A DNA stretch of 64,000 bases, from positions 3,939-67,938 of the forward strand of contig CAJUNE010000002.1 of assembly GCA_910587745.1 (NCBI GenBank), written 5' to 3'. Shown one piece after another: positions 45,648-55,669 of this stretch. The position numbers were made by a program, and so were the translations under genes. How positions within the stretch are numbered: position 1 is the stretch's first letter; each line of letters opens with the position of its first letter. The DNA comes from an uncultured Bacilli bacterium. GTDB lineage: Bacteria; Bacillota_I; Bacilli_A; RF39; UBA660. The notes below the pieces were generated by a model. That model ran no database searches, was not told where the DNA came from, and saw only the letters and a list, made by a program, of their open reading frames with translations.

Positions 45648-46304
45648 TTAATATTCGTCATATAGTAATTTATTTAAATAATCAACTAGTAAATACTCTT
45701 TTTTATTGATAATAATCTTATTACAATCTTCTTCATTTATTTCTAAAGCCCCTTTTAATACATTATATTTTAGGGTGCATTTTTCTTTAACATCTATCAT
45801 ATTATTTTTTAGTTCAATTTTTGGAATATCAAAAATAGTACTTAGTTCATTTCCGACATTTGCTTCTTTAACATCAAAAAGATTGCCACAATACATACAT
45901 AAATGTGTATCGTGGGGACTGTATGCAAATTTGCCATCATCACTATGGATATGACCACATATAGGACATTTCTCCTCTTTTAGTGTTATATCATTTAATA
46001 AAGATAATAAAAGTCCTCCAAAGTCTCTAACTTCAAAAATCGAATTATCAATTTTTAATATCCCTATTTCTCTATCATTAATTAAAATTTTACCTTTAAC
46101 GCTTTCTAATAAATTAGGATATATTAATACTATTTCTTTTATATCTTCTTTTTTCATTTCAATAATATTATCATAGGCTGATTTATTTTTGGATAAACAT
46201 TTTTCTAATTTATTATTTTCTTTATCAAATGCAGGCGAACGATGAGTAGTACAATAATACTTTCTTTCACCATTCCAAATTACTTCTTCAATATTACATG
46301 TCAT
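45648..46304 (-). CDS. Zinc-ribbon protein of unknown function (218 aa)
   Basis: Not recognised as a named family. The middle (~112-140) contains CPICGHIHSDDGKFAYSPHD and HLCMYCGNLFDV, two CxxC pairs making a zinc ribbon. The N-terminal YCTTHRSPAFD has a further Cys-His pair. The rest is alpha/beta with no membrane helix. It precedes (in reading direction follows) uvrB by 20 bp on the same strand, so it may be co-expressed with the excinuclease. Confidence 0.6.
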   Translation of the reverse strand: MTCNIEEVIWNGERKYYCTTHRSPAFDKENNKLEKCLSKNKSAYDNIIEMKKEDIKEIVLIYPNLLESVKGKILINDREIGILKIDNSIFEVRDFGGLLLSLLNDITLKEEKCPICGHIHSDDGKFAYSPHDTHLCMYCGNLFDVKEANVGNELSTIFDIPKIELKNNMIDVKEKCTLKYNVLKGALEINEEDCNKIIINKKEYLLVDYLNKLLYDEY

Positions 46305-46323
46305 ATCTTTCTCTCCTACTTCT

Positions 46324-48270
46324 TTATGATTTTTTCATTTCAAATAAAATATCTCTTAATTCCATTGCTCTTTCAAAGTCTAAGTTTTTAGCTGCTGTCT
46401 TCATCTCTTCTTCTAAAGTCATTAATATACTTTCTTTTTCTTTTTTGCTCATCTTTGGCTTTTTAGATTTATTTTCTACTTCATTTGATACTACTTCTTT
46501 GATATCTTTAATAATTGTTCTTGGGGTAATTCCATTTTCTTCATTGTATTTCATTTGGATTTCACGACGTCTAGCAGTTTCTTTTATTGCTTTATCCATT
46601 GCTTCACTTATATTATCTGCATACATAATTACATGACCATTTTCATTTCTGGCACATCTACCAATTGTTTGAATAAGTGAACGTTCACTTCGTAAAAATC
46701 CTTGTTTATCAGCGTCTAATATACATATTAAACTAACTTCAGGTATATCTATACCTTCACGAAGTAAATTTATTCCAACTACACAATCATACATTCCTAA
46801 ACGTAAGTCGTGAATTATTTTTAATCTTTCTAAGGTTTTTATTTCACTATGTAAATATGCAACTTTGATACCCATTTCTTTTAAATAATTTGTTAACTCT
46901 TCACTCATTCTAATAGTTAAAGTTGTAATTAATACTCGTTCATTTTTTTCTTTTCTGATGTTTATTTCATTTATTATATCATCTATTTGTCCCATACTTG
47001 GTTTTATTTCAATAGTAGGGTCTAATAATCCAGTTGGTCTTATTATTTGTTCTACATATTCATTATTTGTATGTTCTAATTCATAATCTCCTGGAGTTGC
47101 TGATACATATATTGCTTGATTAATCTTTTTTTCAAACTCTTCATAATTAAGAGGCCTATTATCTAGGGCACTTGGTAATCTAAAACCATAATCTACTAAA
47201 ACTGTTTTACGCATTTTATCACCATTATACATACCACGTACTTGAGGTAATGTAACGTGCGATTCGTCAACTACTAATAAAAAATCTTTGGGAAAAAAGT
47301 CTATTAAACAGGTTGGGGTCTCGCCTGGTCCTCGTAAGGCTAAATGTCTTGAATAGTTTTCAACTCCACTGCAGAATCCTGTTTCTTTTAACATTTCAAT
47401 GTCATAATTGGTTCTTTCACGAAGTCTTTGTTCTTCTAATAATTTGTTATTTTCTTTTAGTTCTTTTAACCTTTCATCTAATTCAGCTTGAATTCTTTTT
47501 AATGCTTCCTCTAATTTTTCAGGGCTTGTTACGAAATGAGAAGCGGGAGATATTGTAATAGTTTTTTTATCAGATATGATAACGCCTGTTACGGGGTCAA
47601 ATGTTGATATTCTTTCAACTTCATCCCCAAATAGTTCAATCCTTATTCCATAAGCGTGTTCATTAACTGGTATGACATCAATAATATCTCCTCTAGCACG
47701 AAATGTTCCACGATGGAAATCTATATCACTACGTTCATAAGTCATATCTACTAATCTATTTATAATGGCATTCCTTTTAATGATATCTCCAACTGTTAAA
47801 ATAAGTCTGGCTTTTTCATATTCTTCTCTTTCACCTATACCATATATACAGGATACACTTGATACTACTATAACATCATTATAGTTAATTAATGCACTGG
47901 TTGCTCCATGTCTTAATTCATCTATCTCATCATTAATTGAAGAATCTTTCTCAATATATGTATCACTTGAAGGAACATATGCTTCTGGCTGGTAATAATC
48001 ATAATAACTAACAAAATACTCAACGTGATTATCAGGGAAGAATTCCTTTAATTCTGAATAAAGTTGTCCTGCTAGAGTTTTATTGTGCGCTAAAACTAAA
48101 GTTGGTTTATTGACTTCTTTAATAACATTAGCAATTGTAAAAGTCTTACCAGTTCCCGTTGCTCCTAGTAAAACTTGCTCTTTCTTGCCTTCTTTAATTC
48201 CTTCTACAAGTTCTTTAATTGCTTCCGGTTGGTCTCCTGATGGTTCAAATTTTGATACTAATTTAAACAT
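46324..48270 (-). CDS. uvrB: Excinuclease ABC subunit B
   Basis: 648 residues, full length. [12 protein letters not shown] is Walker A, the beta-hairpin region [14 protein letters not shown] is present, [11 protein letters not shown] is the DEAD-like box, and [28 protein letters not shown] and QTIGRCARN are helicase motifs. The C-terminal UVR domain ([22 protein letters not shown]) binds UvrC. UvrA and UvrC are not in the window. Ribosome site AGGAGGGC. Confidence 0.98.
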   Translation of the reverse strand: MFKLVSKFEPSGDQPEAIKELVEGIKEGKKEQVLLGATGTGKTFTIANVIKEVNKPTLVLAHNKTLAGQLYSELKEFFPDNHVEYFVSYYDYYQPEAYVPSSDTYIEKDSSINDEIDELRHGATSALINYNDVIVVSSVSCIYGIGEREEYEKARLILTVGDIIKRNAIINRLVDMTYERSDIDFHRGTFRARGDIIDVIPVNEHAYGIRIELFGDEVERISTFDPVTGVIISDKKTITISPASHFVTSPEKLEEALKRIQAELDERLKELKENNKLLEEQRLRERTNYDIEMLKETGFCSGVENYSRHLALRGPGETPTCLIDFFPKDFLLVVDESHVTLPQVRGMYNGDKMRKTVLVDYGFRLPSALDNRPLNYEEFEKKINQAIYVSATPGDYELEHTNNEYVEQIIRPTGLLDPTIEIKPSMGQIDDIINEINIRKEKNERVLITTLTIRMSEELTNYLKEMGIKVAYLHSEIKTLERLKIIHDLRLGMYDCVVGINLLREGIDIPEVSLICILDADKQGFLRSERSLIQTIGRCARNENGHVIMYADNISEAMDKAIKETARRREIQMKYNEENGITPRTIIKDIKEVVSNEVENKSKKPKMSKKEKESILMTLEEEMKTAAKNLDFERAMELRDILFEMKKS

Positions 48271-48561
48271 ATTGCCCTCCTAATTTTTAGTTACTCTAAT
48301 TATTAATAAAAATTAAACTTAATAATTATGTATTGATATAAGCTTTAAAAAATATTAATTAATACTAGATAATTTATCTCAGACTTATTTTATCATATAA
48401 TAACTTTAATGTATATTTTTTTTTAGTATTTCCTACTTATTTCTTTTTTATTATCAAATTTGACTTTGCATGAAGCATTTTTTTAGTTAAATGTTATTTG
48501 TATTCTAATATTAGCAAAACTATGTTATAATAAAAATGTATTATAAAGGTGAGGTAGTGTT

Positions 48562-50226
48562 ATGGCATTAATTAAATGCAATGAGTGTGGTAAAGAAATT
48601 AGTAGTGAAATTAAATTTTGTTTACACTGTGGAGCAAAGATAAATAATTCTTCAAATAAAGAAGTTAATAAATCTCCAATTAATAGTTTTTATATTTGGT
48701 CGGTAATATTTCTTCCAATTATATGTTGTTTTTTGTTTTGGGCAATAGAATATTTTACTAATTCTTTTTTAATAAGTATTTTTCCTACATTAGTATTTAA
48801 TATAATTTTAGAAATATTTTTTATTTTAAAAGATTATAGAGTTTTAAAGGCAACTGAAATTGACACTTCTTCTTTAGGAATAGTAAAAGCCACTAGTATT
48901 AACATTCCTAAATATATTATAAAAAGAGCTAAATTGTTAAATGAAAGCATTCTTAAATTTATTATTTGGCTTATAGGTTTTATTTTCTTTATTCTTATAA
49001 TACTATTAGAATTTAATCCTTTTAATTCTTACAATAAATATATTGATGAAGTTAAAGAAGGTCGATTATATTTATGTGATAATTATACTGTTGAAGCGTT
49101 GATAAATGAATATGTAGAAAATCCTAAATGGAAAGTTGAAAAAACAAAAGATGGTAATATCGCTGTTAATATTAGTGGTGAAATAACTTATTTAGATAAA
49201 CCTGCTAAAGCATTAATTCAATTTTATATAGATGATCAGGAATTTAAGTTTAATGCCTTTGAAATTAATGGTATACTTCAAACAGATGTAATATTTTATG
49301 CTTTTATAGAAAGTATGTGCAATAGTATGCTTGAAGAAAATACTAAAAATGCTATTGTAACATTTGATAATGGATTAATAATTGAAGAAGAAGAATTTTA
49401 TAATGAAGTTAAAGAAAGTAGCAAAAATGCTTTTGATGTATTAATAAATAAAATAGATTGTATCATATATGAAAATGAATTTCCTAATGAAATAAATAAT
49501 GCTAAAGATTACGCTAAAGAATATATTAAAAATGTTAAAAGTTATTATGGTTCTGAATATGAATATTTGGAAGCTTTAAAGTCATATGGTTATAAAAGCG
49601 AAAAAGACTTGGAAGATTATACATATACCGCCTATTTACAAAATTATGCTGTAAAAACTTATATTAAAAGCTCACTTACATCACAAGAACTTAAAGATTA
49701 TTATGATAATAAAGTTTTTCCTGATATGGCGCTTTATCATATTTTAGCTTTCTCTAAAGAAGAAGCTACAAATATTCTTAAAGAACTTGATTATGCGAAA
49801 GAAAATGGCAGTGATGTACTAGAAAGCTTTAAAAAAATTGCGAAAGAAAAAACTCAAGATTCTACTAATAAATCTGAAGGTGGATATCTAGGAATAGTAA
49901 ATAATGAATTTTTTTCTTCAAATAATATTGAACTATTTATTGAAGCTGGAAAAATTAAAGATGGTGAATATTCTTCTAATATAATTAAAACTGAATATGG
50001 ATATCACATAATATTTAAAAGTGCTACTTATTCTAAAAAATCATATGAAGATAGTCTTCCTTTTATAAAAGAATCTTTAGCAGAAGAAAAAATAAATAAT
50101 AAATCAAATTTAATATATGAAATAATTGAACATTATTATAATAAATATAATCCTAAAATATTGGACCAAGAATTAAATATTAAATATCAAAATTACTTTA
50201 AGGAACTAAAAGATAAGTTTCTATAA
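48562..50226 (+). CDS. Zinc-ribbon membrane protein with a parvulin (PpiC) domain
   Basis: 554 residues. Residues 1-30 (KCNECGKEISSEIKFCLHCG) are a zinc ribbon, followed by two or three transmembrane helices (~44-150), a ~130-residue extracellular domain, and a SurA/PrsA-type C-terminal part: chaperone helices (~270-380) and a parvulin domain (~390-490: ALYHILAFSKEEA, SEGGYLGIV, IKTEYGYHIIFKS). Probably a membrane-bound foldase for exported proteins with a cytoplasmic zinc ribbon. Confidence 0.85.
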   Translation: MALIKCNECGKEISSEIKFCLHCGAKINNSSNKEVNKSPINSFYIWSVIFLPIICCFLFWAIEYFTNSFLISIFPTLVFNIILEIFFILKDYRVLKATEIDTSSLGIVKATSINIPKYIIKRAKLLNESILKFIIWLIGFIFFILIILLEFNPFNSYNKYIDEVKEGRLYLCDNYTVEALINEYVENPKWKVEKTKDGNIAVNISGEITYLDKPAKALIQFYIDDQEFKFNAFEINGILQTDVIFYAFIESMCNSMLEENTKNAIVTFDNGLIIEEEEFYNEVKESSKNAFDVLINKIDCIIYENEFPNEINNAKDYAKEYIKNVKSYYGSEYEYLEALKSYGYKSEKDLEDYTYTAYLQNYAVKTYIKSSLTSQELKDYYDNKVFPDMALYHILAFSKEEATNILKELDYAKENGSDVLESFKKIAKEKTQDSTNKSEGGYLGIVNNEFFSSNNIELFIEAGKIKDGEYSSNIIKTEYGYHIIFKSATYSKKSYEDSLPFIKESLAEEKINNKSNLIYEIIEHYYNKYNPKILDQELNIKYQNYFKELKDKFL

Positions 50227-50227
50227 T

Positions 50228-50261
50228 AAATAGTGTTGGTAAATAGCTGACACTATTTTTT
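50228..50261 (+). terminator. Terminator of the parvulin gene
   Basis: AAATAGTGT/ACACTATTT, 9-bp stem, 13-nt loop, followed by TTT. Confidence 0.75.
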
Positions 50262-50325
50262 AGTTCATATAAAGTGAATTATTAATATAAAACTATGATG
50301 CTATAAATTTATATAATTATCATTC

Positions 50326-50356
50326 CATAAAAAAGAGAATAATTTCTTATCCTCTT
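50326..50356 (-). terminator. Terminator of the giant surface-protein gene
   Basis: On the minus strand AAGAGGATAA, GAAA loop, TTATTCTCTT, then a T run. Shares ~60 bp with the terminator region at 11352-11405. Confidence 0.75.
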
Positions 50357-50440
50357 TAGCAAGTTCATTTATCTTTTATTTTTGATTTTTCAATACTACT
50401 TGATGAATCCTAGTATTTAAGCTTGTCTACTTTTCTTTTT

Positions 50441-53400
50441 TTATTTGTTTTTCTTTTTGAATACATATACTGATAATCCTATAAGTATTGTCATTATAGC
50501 TGTCATTAACCATATAATATAATTATTTTTTCTAGTTACTTTGTTAGAATTATGTATAGGATTGCTTGTACTTAATTTTTTGTATGATACTACAAATTTG
50601 CCTAAGTTTTTAGCTGATATTTCAATGTTTTCTCCGTCTTTTACATAATCTACAGGTTTTATTATATTATCTTCGGTTATTTCGTATACACCAATAAAGT
50701 CTTTATTATTATCTATTTTTATATTTATTTTGATTGGACTTGTAGCATTAACATCTATTCTTTCATATTTGTCATTTTCTAAATAGATATCATAATATTC
50801 ACTTAAAGCACCAAAACTATATTTTAAGTTTTCATCTAATTCGAAACCATTAGCACTTAATTTACCGTCTTCTTTAATTGCATTTGATGGGATTTTTACA
50901 TCAACTTTATCTGTTGTATAGTTTTTATATTCACTATCATCTGGTTTTTCTGTATCAGGTTTATCACTTGGCTTGTTATTATTACCAGAGTTTCCTGGCT
51001 TATTAGGTTCATTTGGTTTATTTGGAATATTTGGTGTATCAGGGTTTTCAGGTTTATTTCCTTCATTCGGTTTATCAGTATTAGGTTTGTCGTCTGGTTT
51101 TTCTGGTTCACCAGGATTGTCTGGAACTTCAGGCTTATCTGGTTCTTCAGGTTTTTCAGGGACATCTGGTTTTCCATCATCGATACCAATTGTATCTATT
51201 ACTGCAGTAACCTTTCCCTCATTTCCTACTTTGTCATAGAATATTATTTCATATGTTCCATTTTCAGTAAATTCATAAACGCCATTACCTTCTTTAAATG
51301 TTATTTCTTCACTTGGATTTATTACTGTTACTGTTACTTTGTCTTTTGTCTTGTCGTATTTTAACTCAGCGGTAGGAGCAACTCTATCTATCCATGTGAC
51401 AGTTGCTTCAATTTGTCCAACATTACCTCGACTATCTAAATATTGGAAGCCAAATGTACCATTTTCGGTAAATGTATATTTATTACTAGCATCATTGTTT
51501 ACTATTCTAAATCCATCTTCAAGGGTTAATGTTACTTCAACATTATCTCTGGTTGGATTAGTTGTTGAATATTTTAATTCATAATGTGGTACTCTTGCTA
51601 TCCATGTTACTATCGCTTTTATCGAACCAGTATTACCTGCTCTATCAACAAATTCAAAAGTAAATTCACCATTATCATTAAATACATATTCATCACTACC
51701 ACCATTATTGGTAATTGTTATTGGTTCGCTTGGTTTTAATTTGGCTGTAACTGCTTTATCTGTTAAATGAATTGTACTATATTCTACTTCAGCTGTAGGT
51801 GCAGTTTTATCTATCCAATTAACAGAAATAGTTTTCTTACCTATATTTCCTAAATCATCCATAAACTCTAATTCAACTGTATCATTTTCTAAGAAAGTAA
51901 TTGTTTTACTATTATCTACTGGATTAATTGCAATTTGGACGTCTTTAGATAATATTGTTACATTTTTATCAAACTTCAGTGTTGCTACAACTTCCTCATT
52001 AGTAATAGCTGTTGTATTAAATGTTACATCTAATTTTGGTGCAGTTTTATCTATCCATGTTACTTTTGCTGTTGTACTTCCTTTATTACCATTATCATCA
52101 ACATATTCAAATGTAAACTCACCATTTTCGGTAAAGGTATGAGTCATTTTACCATCATTATTAGTTACTGTTATTGGTCTAATTGGATTTACTAATTCAG
52201 CGACAACATCTTTGTTAGTTGGATTTACAATGTTATAATTAACGTCTGCTCTTGGAGTATCATTTACTAAAACGTTTTCATATAGTTTTATAACCGATAC
52301 AGCTAAAGCGATAATCTCACTGTCATAAGCACTTTGGCATTCGAATTTTACATATAAAGCTTTTTTAGCTACTGGGAATTCTATATGTTTTAGATTATCA
52401 TTATCTCCTAAATTATTCTTTGTGGCAGCTAGTTCCCAATTTTGATTATCCATACTAACATAAATTTTAACATTTCTAGCACGACCATATGGAACAAAAG
52501 TAATATACTTAGCATTTTTATCTGGAATATAATCTAGACCTGAGATATATCTTGGTTGGTCTAATTTTATTGTAACATATGCTGGCATTATTCCATGTTT
52601 AGATTGCCAAGAAGTATTTACATTACCGTCTAACATGTTTTCTACTCTTCCAGTTTGAGTGGCATTTACTTCATGAATAGTTAAATATTTAGATTGAATA
52701 TACCATTTTTCATCATTAGTGTTGTTTTCTTTGAATGTGTAATATACAGGATCACTTGCTATCTCTGTTCCTTTGGCAATTACTCTTACATAAACTCTTT
52801 TATTGCCACTAAATATTGGATTTGTATTGGCAAATGAATTCCATCCATCTGCTGGATTTAACGTCCATTCCATTTCATCAGTTGCGCCAATCATTCTGTC
52901 TTCCTCATCATTAATGGAAATTAAACCAGTTGGGAATGACCTTTTAGTGATATCAATTGTATATATATTTGCATCAGTCATTGGTAAACCTGAAATATGA
53001 ACTTTAATATCATTATTTACTGTTATACTTGCTACTTCCTCTGGAGTTAGCTCTACTGAGTGCTCATATACATCTTTCCAAGTATTGCCTCCATCTAAAC
53101 TATAACTCCAATTAACTTGTGAGCTTTGCAATTGTTTTGATAATGTAATTTTATTAGCTGAGGCTCCACTAAATGAGAATGTTGCTATATCAGAATTTAT
53201 CTCTCCTAATAAAGCTTGAGCTACAACTGGGACTTCTTTATATTGTAATGTATTTGCTCCAGTTGCTTTTGTAGCTTGTCGCAAAGTTTTATTTTGTAAA
53301 AGCATTAATTTACTTTTATACTCTGGTGATGTAATCTTAATTCCGATTCTACGAGTTAAATCATACATAGGAAGTGGATTATATGTATAAACTTCACTTA

Positions 53401-55300
53401 TTTCTTCTGCTAAACTAATTAACTCTTCCTCTGTTTTAGTTTCATCTTTTATATATAAATTTACTAATCCTAACCAAGCATCCCAGTTTATTATTTCTTC
53501 TCTTAAAGCATCACGATAAATTCTTTCTAGTTTCTTAGCATCATCTTTATATACTCTTTCAAGCATCATTATTAATTCTGCTTTTTCATATTTATCATAT
53601 TCATTTTGAGCTTCTTGTGATAAGAAGAAATATGAAGCTGATTTTATTGTACCTGTATTTGTTACAATTCCACTACTGAGATTTCCCCAGTCATTAGGCA
53701 TTCTTGAATATCCTTGGGTATTAGCCCATGCAGTTTCTGCTACATTGTATGCTAATTGCCAAGCTCCTTTTCCCCCAACATTATAATAATATATATAAGC
53801 TGCATGAGCAGGTTGACCTACAACACTCGCAGGCACGCCCCACACACCATATAAATTGGCTGCTGTTTTTGAAAGTCCACCACAAACAGCTCCTTCTTCA
53901 AATACTATCCATAACTTTGGATTGCCTGATTTATATGTTATATTGTAATCTGATAAATTGTATTTTTGGTCCCATTTAGCATAGTTATCTTGACTATAAT
54001 ATTGTGGTCTGTAATAACTATATCCAAAGGTATAAGTTATATATTTATATGGATTAAATCTTTCTGTTGTATTTGGATATCTTTTAGCTGAGTAGTCTCT
54101 TAGCCATTTGATTTCTTCATCATCAATATTGTTATGCATTAACCAACGCATTTCTTCAACAGTATAACTTTCAAACATTGAATTTGACATTAACTTATTG
54201 TTTAAATGCATATCTTTATATATTTCATATCGAGTTACAGCATTGGAACATTGGCTATTGTTAATCCATAAGCAAACACCCGAAGAATGAGTTAATGATA
54301 AAGATAACATCATTCTTAAATATAAATCTTTATATTTAGTACCATTGGCTGTTACCCCTTCATTTTCTAAATCTTCTTTGTGTGCATGATATAAATTACT
54401 AAGTACTTGTAATGAATTGGCATATGTACCATTAGGGATTCCACCAACAGTCCACAATCTTAATGCCTCTTCATTGTATATGAACCATTTTAATGTTTCC
54501 ATATTTTTAGGATCTGCATCTACAAAAGTTCTTAATTGAAATTGTCCTACTCTATCAATAAAGTTTCTTTGTAATAACGTAAGTTTTAAATTATCTTGAA
54601 TTGAGCCTGATGTATAATTAGCTTTTATTGCTTTATCAAATTCACTTACTGGTATAGTTATATCATCACTATATCCTTCTTTTATTAATTTACTATCACC
54701 CCATACAGCATGGTCTGAAGCATTAGAACCATTATCGTGAGCATATAATCTTATGTAATTTACTCCTCTAATATCTATCTTAGCATAAGAAGCATTGCTT
54801 ACACCTTTTTTAGCATCAGGATTTTCTTCGGTTTGTAATGTCCATTCTTTACCATCTACAGAAGTATAAATATAAAATTTGACACCATTACCATTATTCC
54901 CTGCAGTAGTATTTAAACCATAATATGTCGTAAAATATGCATAATCTTTATATTCACTAATATCATATTCTACAGTTGAGGTGGCATGAGCCCATATTCC
55001 TTTTTTAAACGTTGTGGAATAACCATTTAACTTTAATATTAATGGTGTATTTGATTGGGTTTTATCAAGAGATACTGTTCCCCAACCTACCTGTGCTTTA
55101 TTATAAGTTATATCCGATAAGTATAAAACTTGTTCGGAGACATTGCCTCTATCAACTAATACTGTCTCTGGTAGGGCATAACTCCTTGTAGGATGACTAA
55201 AATATATCAATATTCCTATCAAAAATATTACCCCACACATTACATAAAAAATTCTCGATTTTAGAATTTTACTAAAACTCAAAATCTTATTGATATCCAT
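50441..55300 (-). CDS. Giant membrane-anchored surface protein with NPCBM, transglutaminase-like, discoidin-like and Ig-like domains
   Basis: 1619 residues from the ATG at 55300 (GAGGAAG ahead). Signal/anchor helix (~20-38); NPCBM carbohydrate-binding domain (~50-195, KGIWAHATSTVEYDI); a ~650-residue helical region with EGAVCGGLSKTAANLYGV and VGQPAHAAYIYYY (~472-500), matching the Cys and His segments of transglutaminase-like folds; a discoidin-like domain (~870-1010); five Ig-like repeats, several ending in TWIDKTAP or a variant; a Pro/Glu/Asp/Lys-rich spacer (~1370-1455); a last domain and a C-terminal membrane helix with Lys tail. No LPxTG. Confidence 0.88.
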   Translation of the reverse strand: MDINKILSFSKILKSRIFYVMCGVIFLIGILIYFSHPTRSYALPETVLVDRGNVSEQVLYLSDITYNKAQVGWGTVSLDKTQSNTPLILKLNGYSTTFKKGIWAHATSTVEYDISEYKDYAYFTTYYGLNTTAGNNGNGVKFYIYTSVDGKEWTLQTEENPDAKKGVSNASYAKIDIRGVNYIRLYAHDNGSNASDHAVWGDSKLIKEGYSDDITIPVSEFDKAIKANYTSGSIQDNLKLTLLQRNFIDRVGQFQLRTFVDADPKNMETLKWFIYNEEALRLWTVGGIPNGTYANSLQVLSNLYHAHKEDLENEGVTANGTKYKDLYLRMMLSLSLTHSSGVCLWINNSQCSNAVTRYEIYKDMHLNNKLMSNSMFESYTVEEMRWLMHNNIDDEEIKWLRDYSAKRYPNTTERFNPYKYITYTFGYSYYRPQYYSQDNYAKWDQKYNLSDYNITYKSGNPKLWIVFEEGAVCGGLSKTAANLYGVWGVPASVVGQPAHAAYIYYYNVGGKGAWQLAYNVAETAWANTQGYSRMPNDWGNLSSGIVTNTGTIKSASYFFLSQEAQNEYDKYEKAELIMMLERVYKDDAKKLERIYRDALREEIINWDAWLGLVNLYIKDETKTEEELISLAEEISEVYTYNPLPMYDLTRRIGIKITSPEYKSKLMLLQNKTLRQATKATGANTLQYKEVPVVAQALLGEINSDIATFSFSGASANKITLSKQLQSSQVNWSYSLDGGNTWKDVYEHSVELTPEEVASITVNNDIKVHISGLPMTDANIYTIDITKRSFPTGLISINDEEDRMIGATDEMEWTLNPADGWNSFANTNPIFSGNKRVYVRVIAKGTEIASDPVYYTFKENNTNDEKWYIQSKYLTIHEVNATQTGRVENMLDGNVNTSWQSKHGIMPAYVTIKLDQPRYISGLDYIPDKNAKYITFVPYGRARNVKIYVSMDNQNWELAATKNNLGDNDNLKHIEFPVAKKALYVKFECQSAYDSEIIALAVSVIKLYENVLVNDTPRADVNYNIVNPTNKDVVAELVNPIRPITVTNNDGKMTHTFTENGEFTFEYVDDNGNKGSTTAKVTWIDKTAPKLDVTFNTTAITNEEVVATLKFDKNVTILSKDVQIAINPVDNSKTITFLENDTVELEFMDDLGNIGKKTISVNWIDKTAPTAEVEYSTIHLTDKAVTAKLKPSEPITITNNGGSDEYVFNDNGEFTFEFVDRAGNTGSIKAIVTWIARVPHYELKYSTTNPTRDNVEVTLTLEDGFRIVNNDASNKYTFTENGTFGFQYLDSRGNVGQIEATVTWIDRVAPTAELKYDKTKDKVTVTVINPSEEITFKEGNGVYEFTENGTYEIIFYDKVGNEGKVTAVIDTIGIDDGKPDVPEKPEEPDKPEVPDNPGEPEKPDDKPNTDKPNEGNKPENPDTPNIPNKPNEPNKPGNSGNNNKPSDKPDTEKPDDSEYKNYTTDKVDVKIPSNAIKEDGKLSANGFELDENLKYSFGALSEYYDIYLENDKYERIDVNATSPIKINIKIDNNKDFIGVYEITEDNIIKPVDYVKDGENIEISAKNLGKFVVSYKKLSTSNPIHNSNKVTRKNNYIIWLMTAIMTILIGLSVYVFKKKNK

Positions 55301-55512
55301 TACACTCTTCCTCTCACTAATATAGATTATCATTATCTATTATTTATATATATTTTATCATGGGTTTTTGGTATTGACAATATCTTTTAGAATGATTAAA
55401 AGTTTATAAATATTTTTTATTATTTTAATTTCTTAATTGTTAATTTTATTTTTTAGCTTCTTTTTTCGACTTTTTATGTATTTTTTTATTAATTAGTGCT
55501 ATAATTAAGGGG

Positions 55513-55647
55513 ATGAGTGAGGTGGAGTTTTTGAAAACTATAAAAAAGAATTTACCAGATGGAGTAAAAAAACAATTTGGTAAAGTTAAAGGCGTTAAAG
55601 TAAGATTTATTAACAAAAATTTAGATAAAAAGAAAGCTAGCAAATAA
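55513..55647 (+). CDS. Small basic protein (44 aa or shorter)
   Basis: MSEVEFLKTIKKNLPDGVKK then QFGKVKGVKVRFINKNLDKK and KASK. Start uncertain: the ATG at 55513 has AAGGGG touching it, whereas the TTG at 55531 has GAGGTGG about 6 bp ahead. Very basic, no cysteine. A terminator overlaps the stop codon, so a transcript ends exactly here. No known family; nucleic-acid binding is only a guess. Confidence 0.5.
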   Translation: MSEVEFLKTIKKNLPDGVKKQFGKVKGVKVRFINKNLDKKKASK

Positions 55648-55666
55648 TTTAGATTGCTAGTTTTTT
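55637..55666 (+). terminator. Terminator after the small basic gene
   Basis: CTAGCA/TGCTAG, 6-bp stem, followed by six T; begins inside the last codons of the gene. Confidence 0.75.
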
Positions 55667-55669
55667 AAT

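Noticed and set aside
50441..50560. LPxTG sorting signal at the end of the giant surface protein
   Set aside because: The C-terminus has a membrane helix and Lys tail, but no LPxTG-like motif before it.
50973..51239. Gly/Ser/Phe-rich collagen-like ORF on the plus strand
   Set aside because: It is the antisense shadow of the Pro/Glu/Lys-rich spacer of the giant surface protein.
55446..55643. 65-aa minus-strand ORF
   Set aside because: The plus strand carries a better supported small gene with a terminator at its stop codon; the minus-strand frame has no ribosome site.
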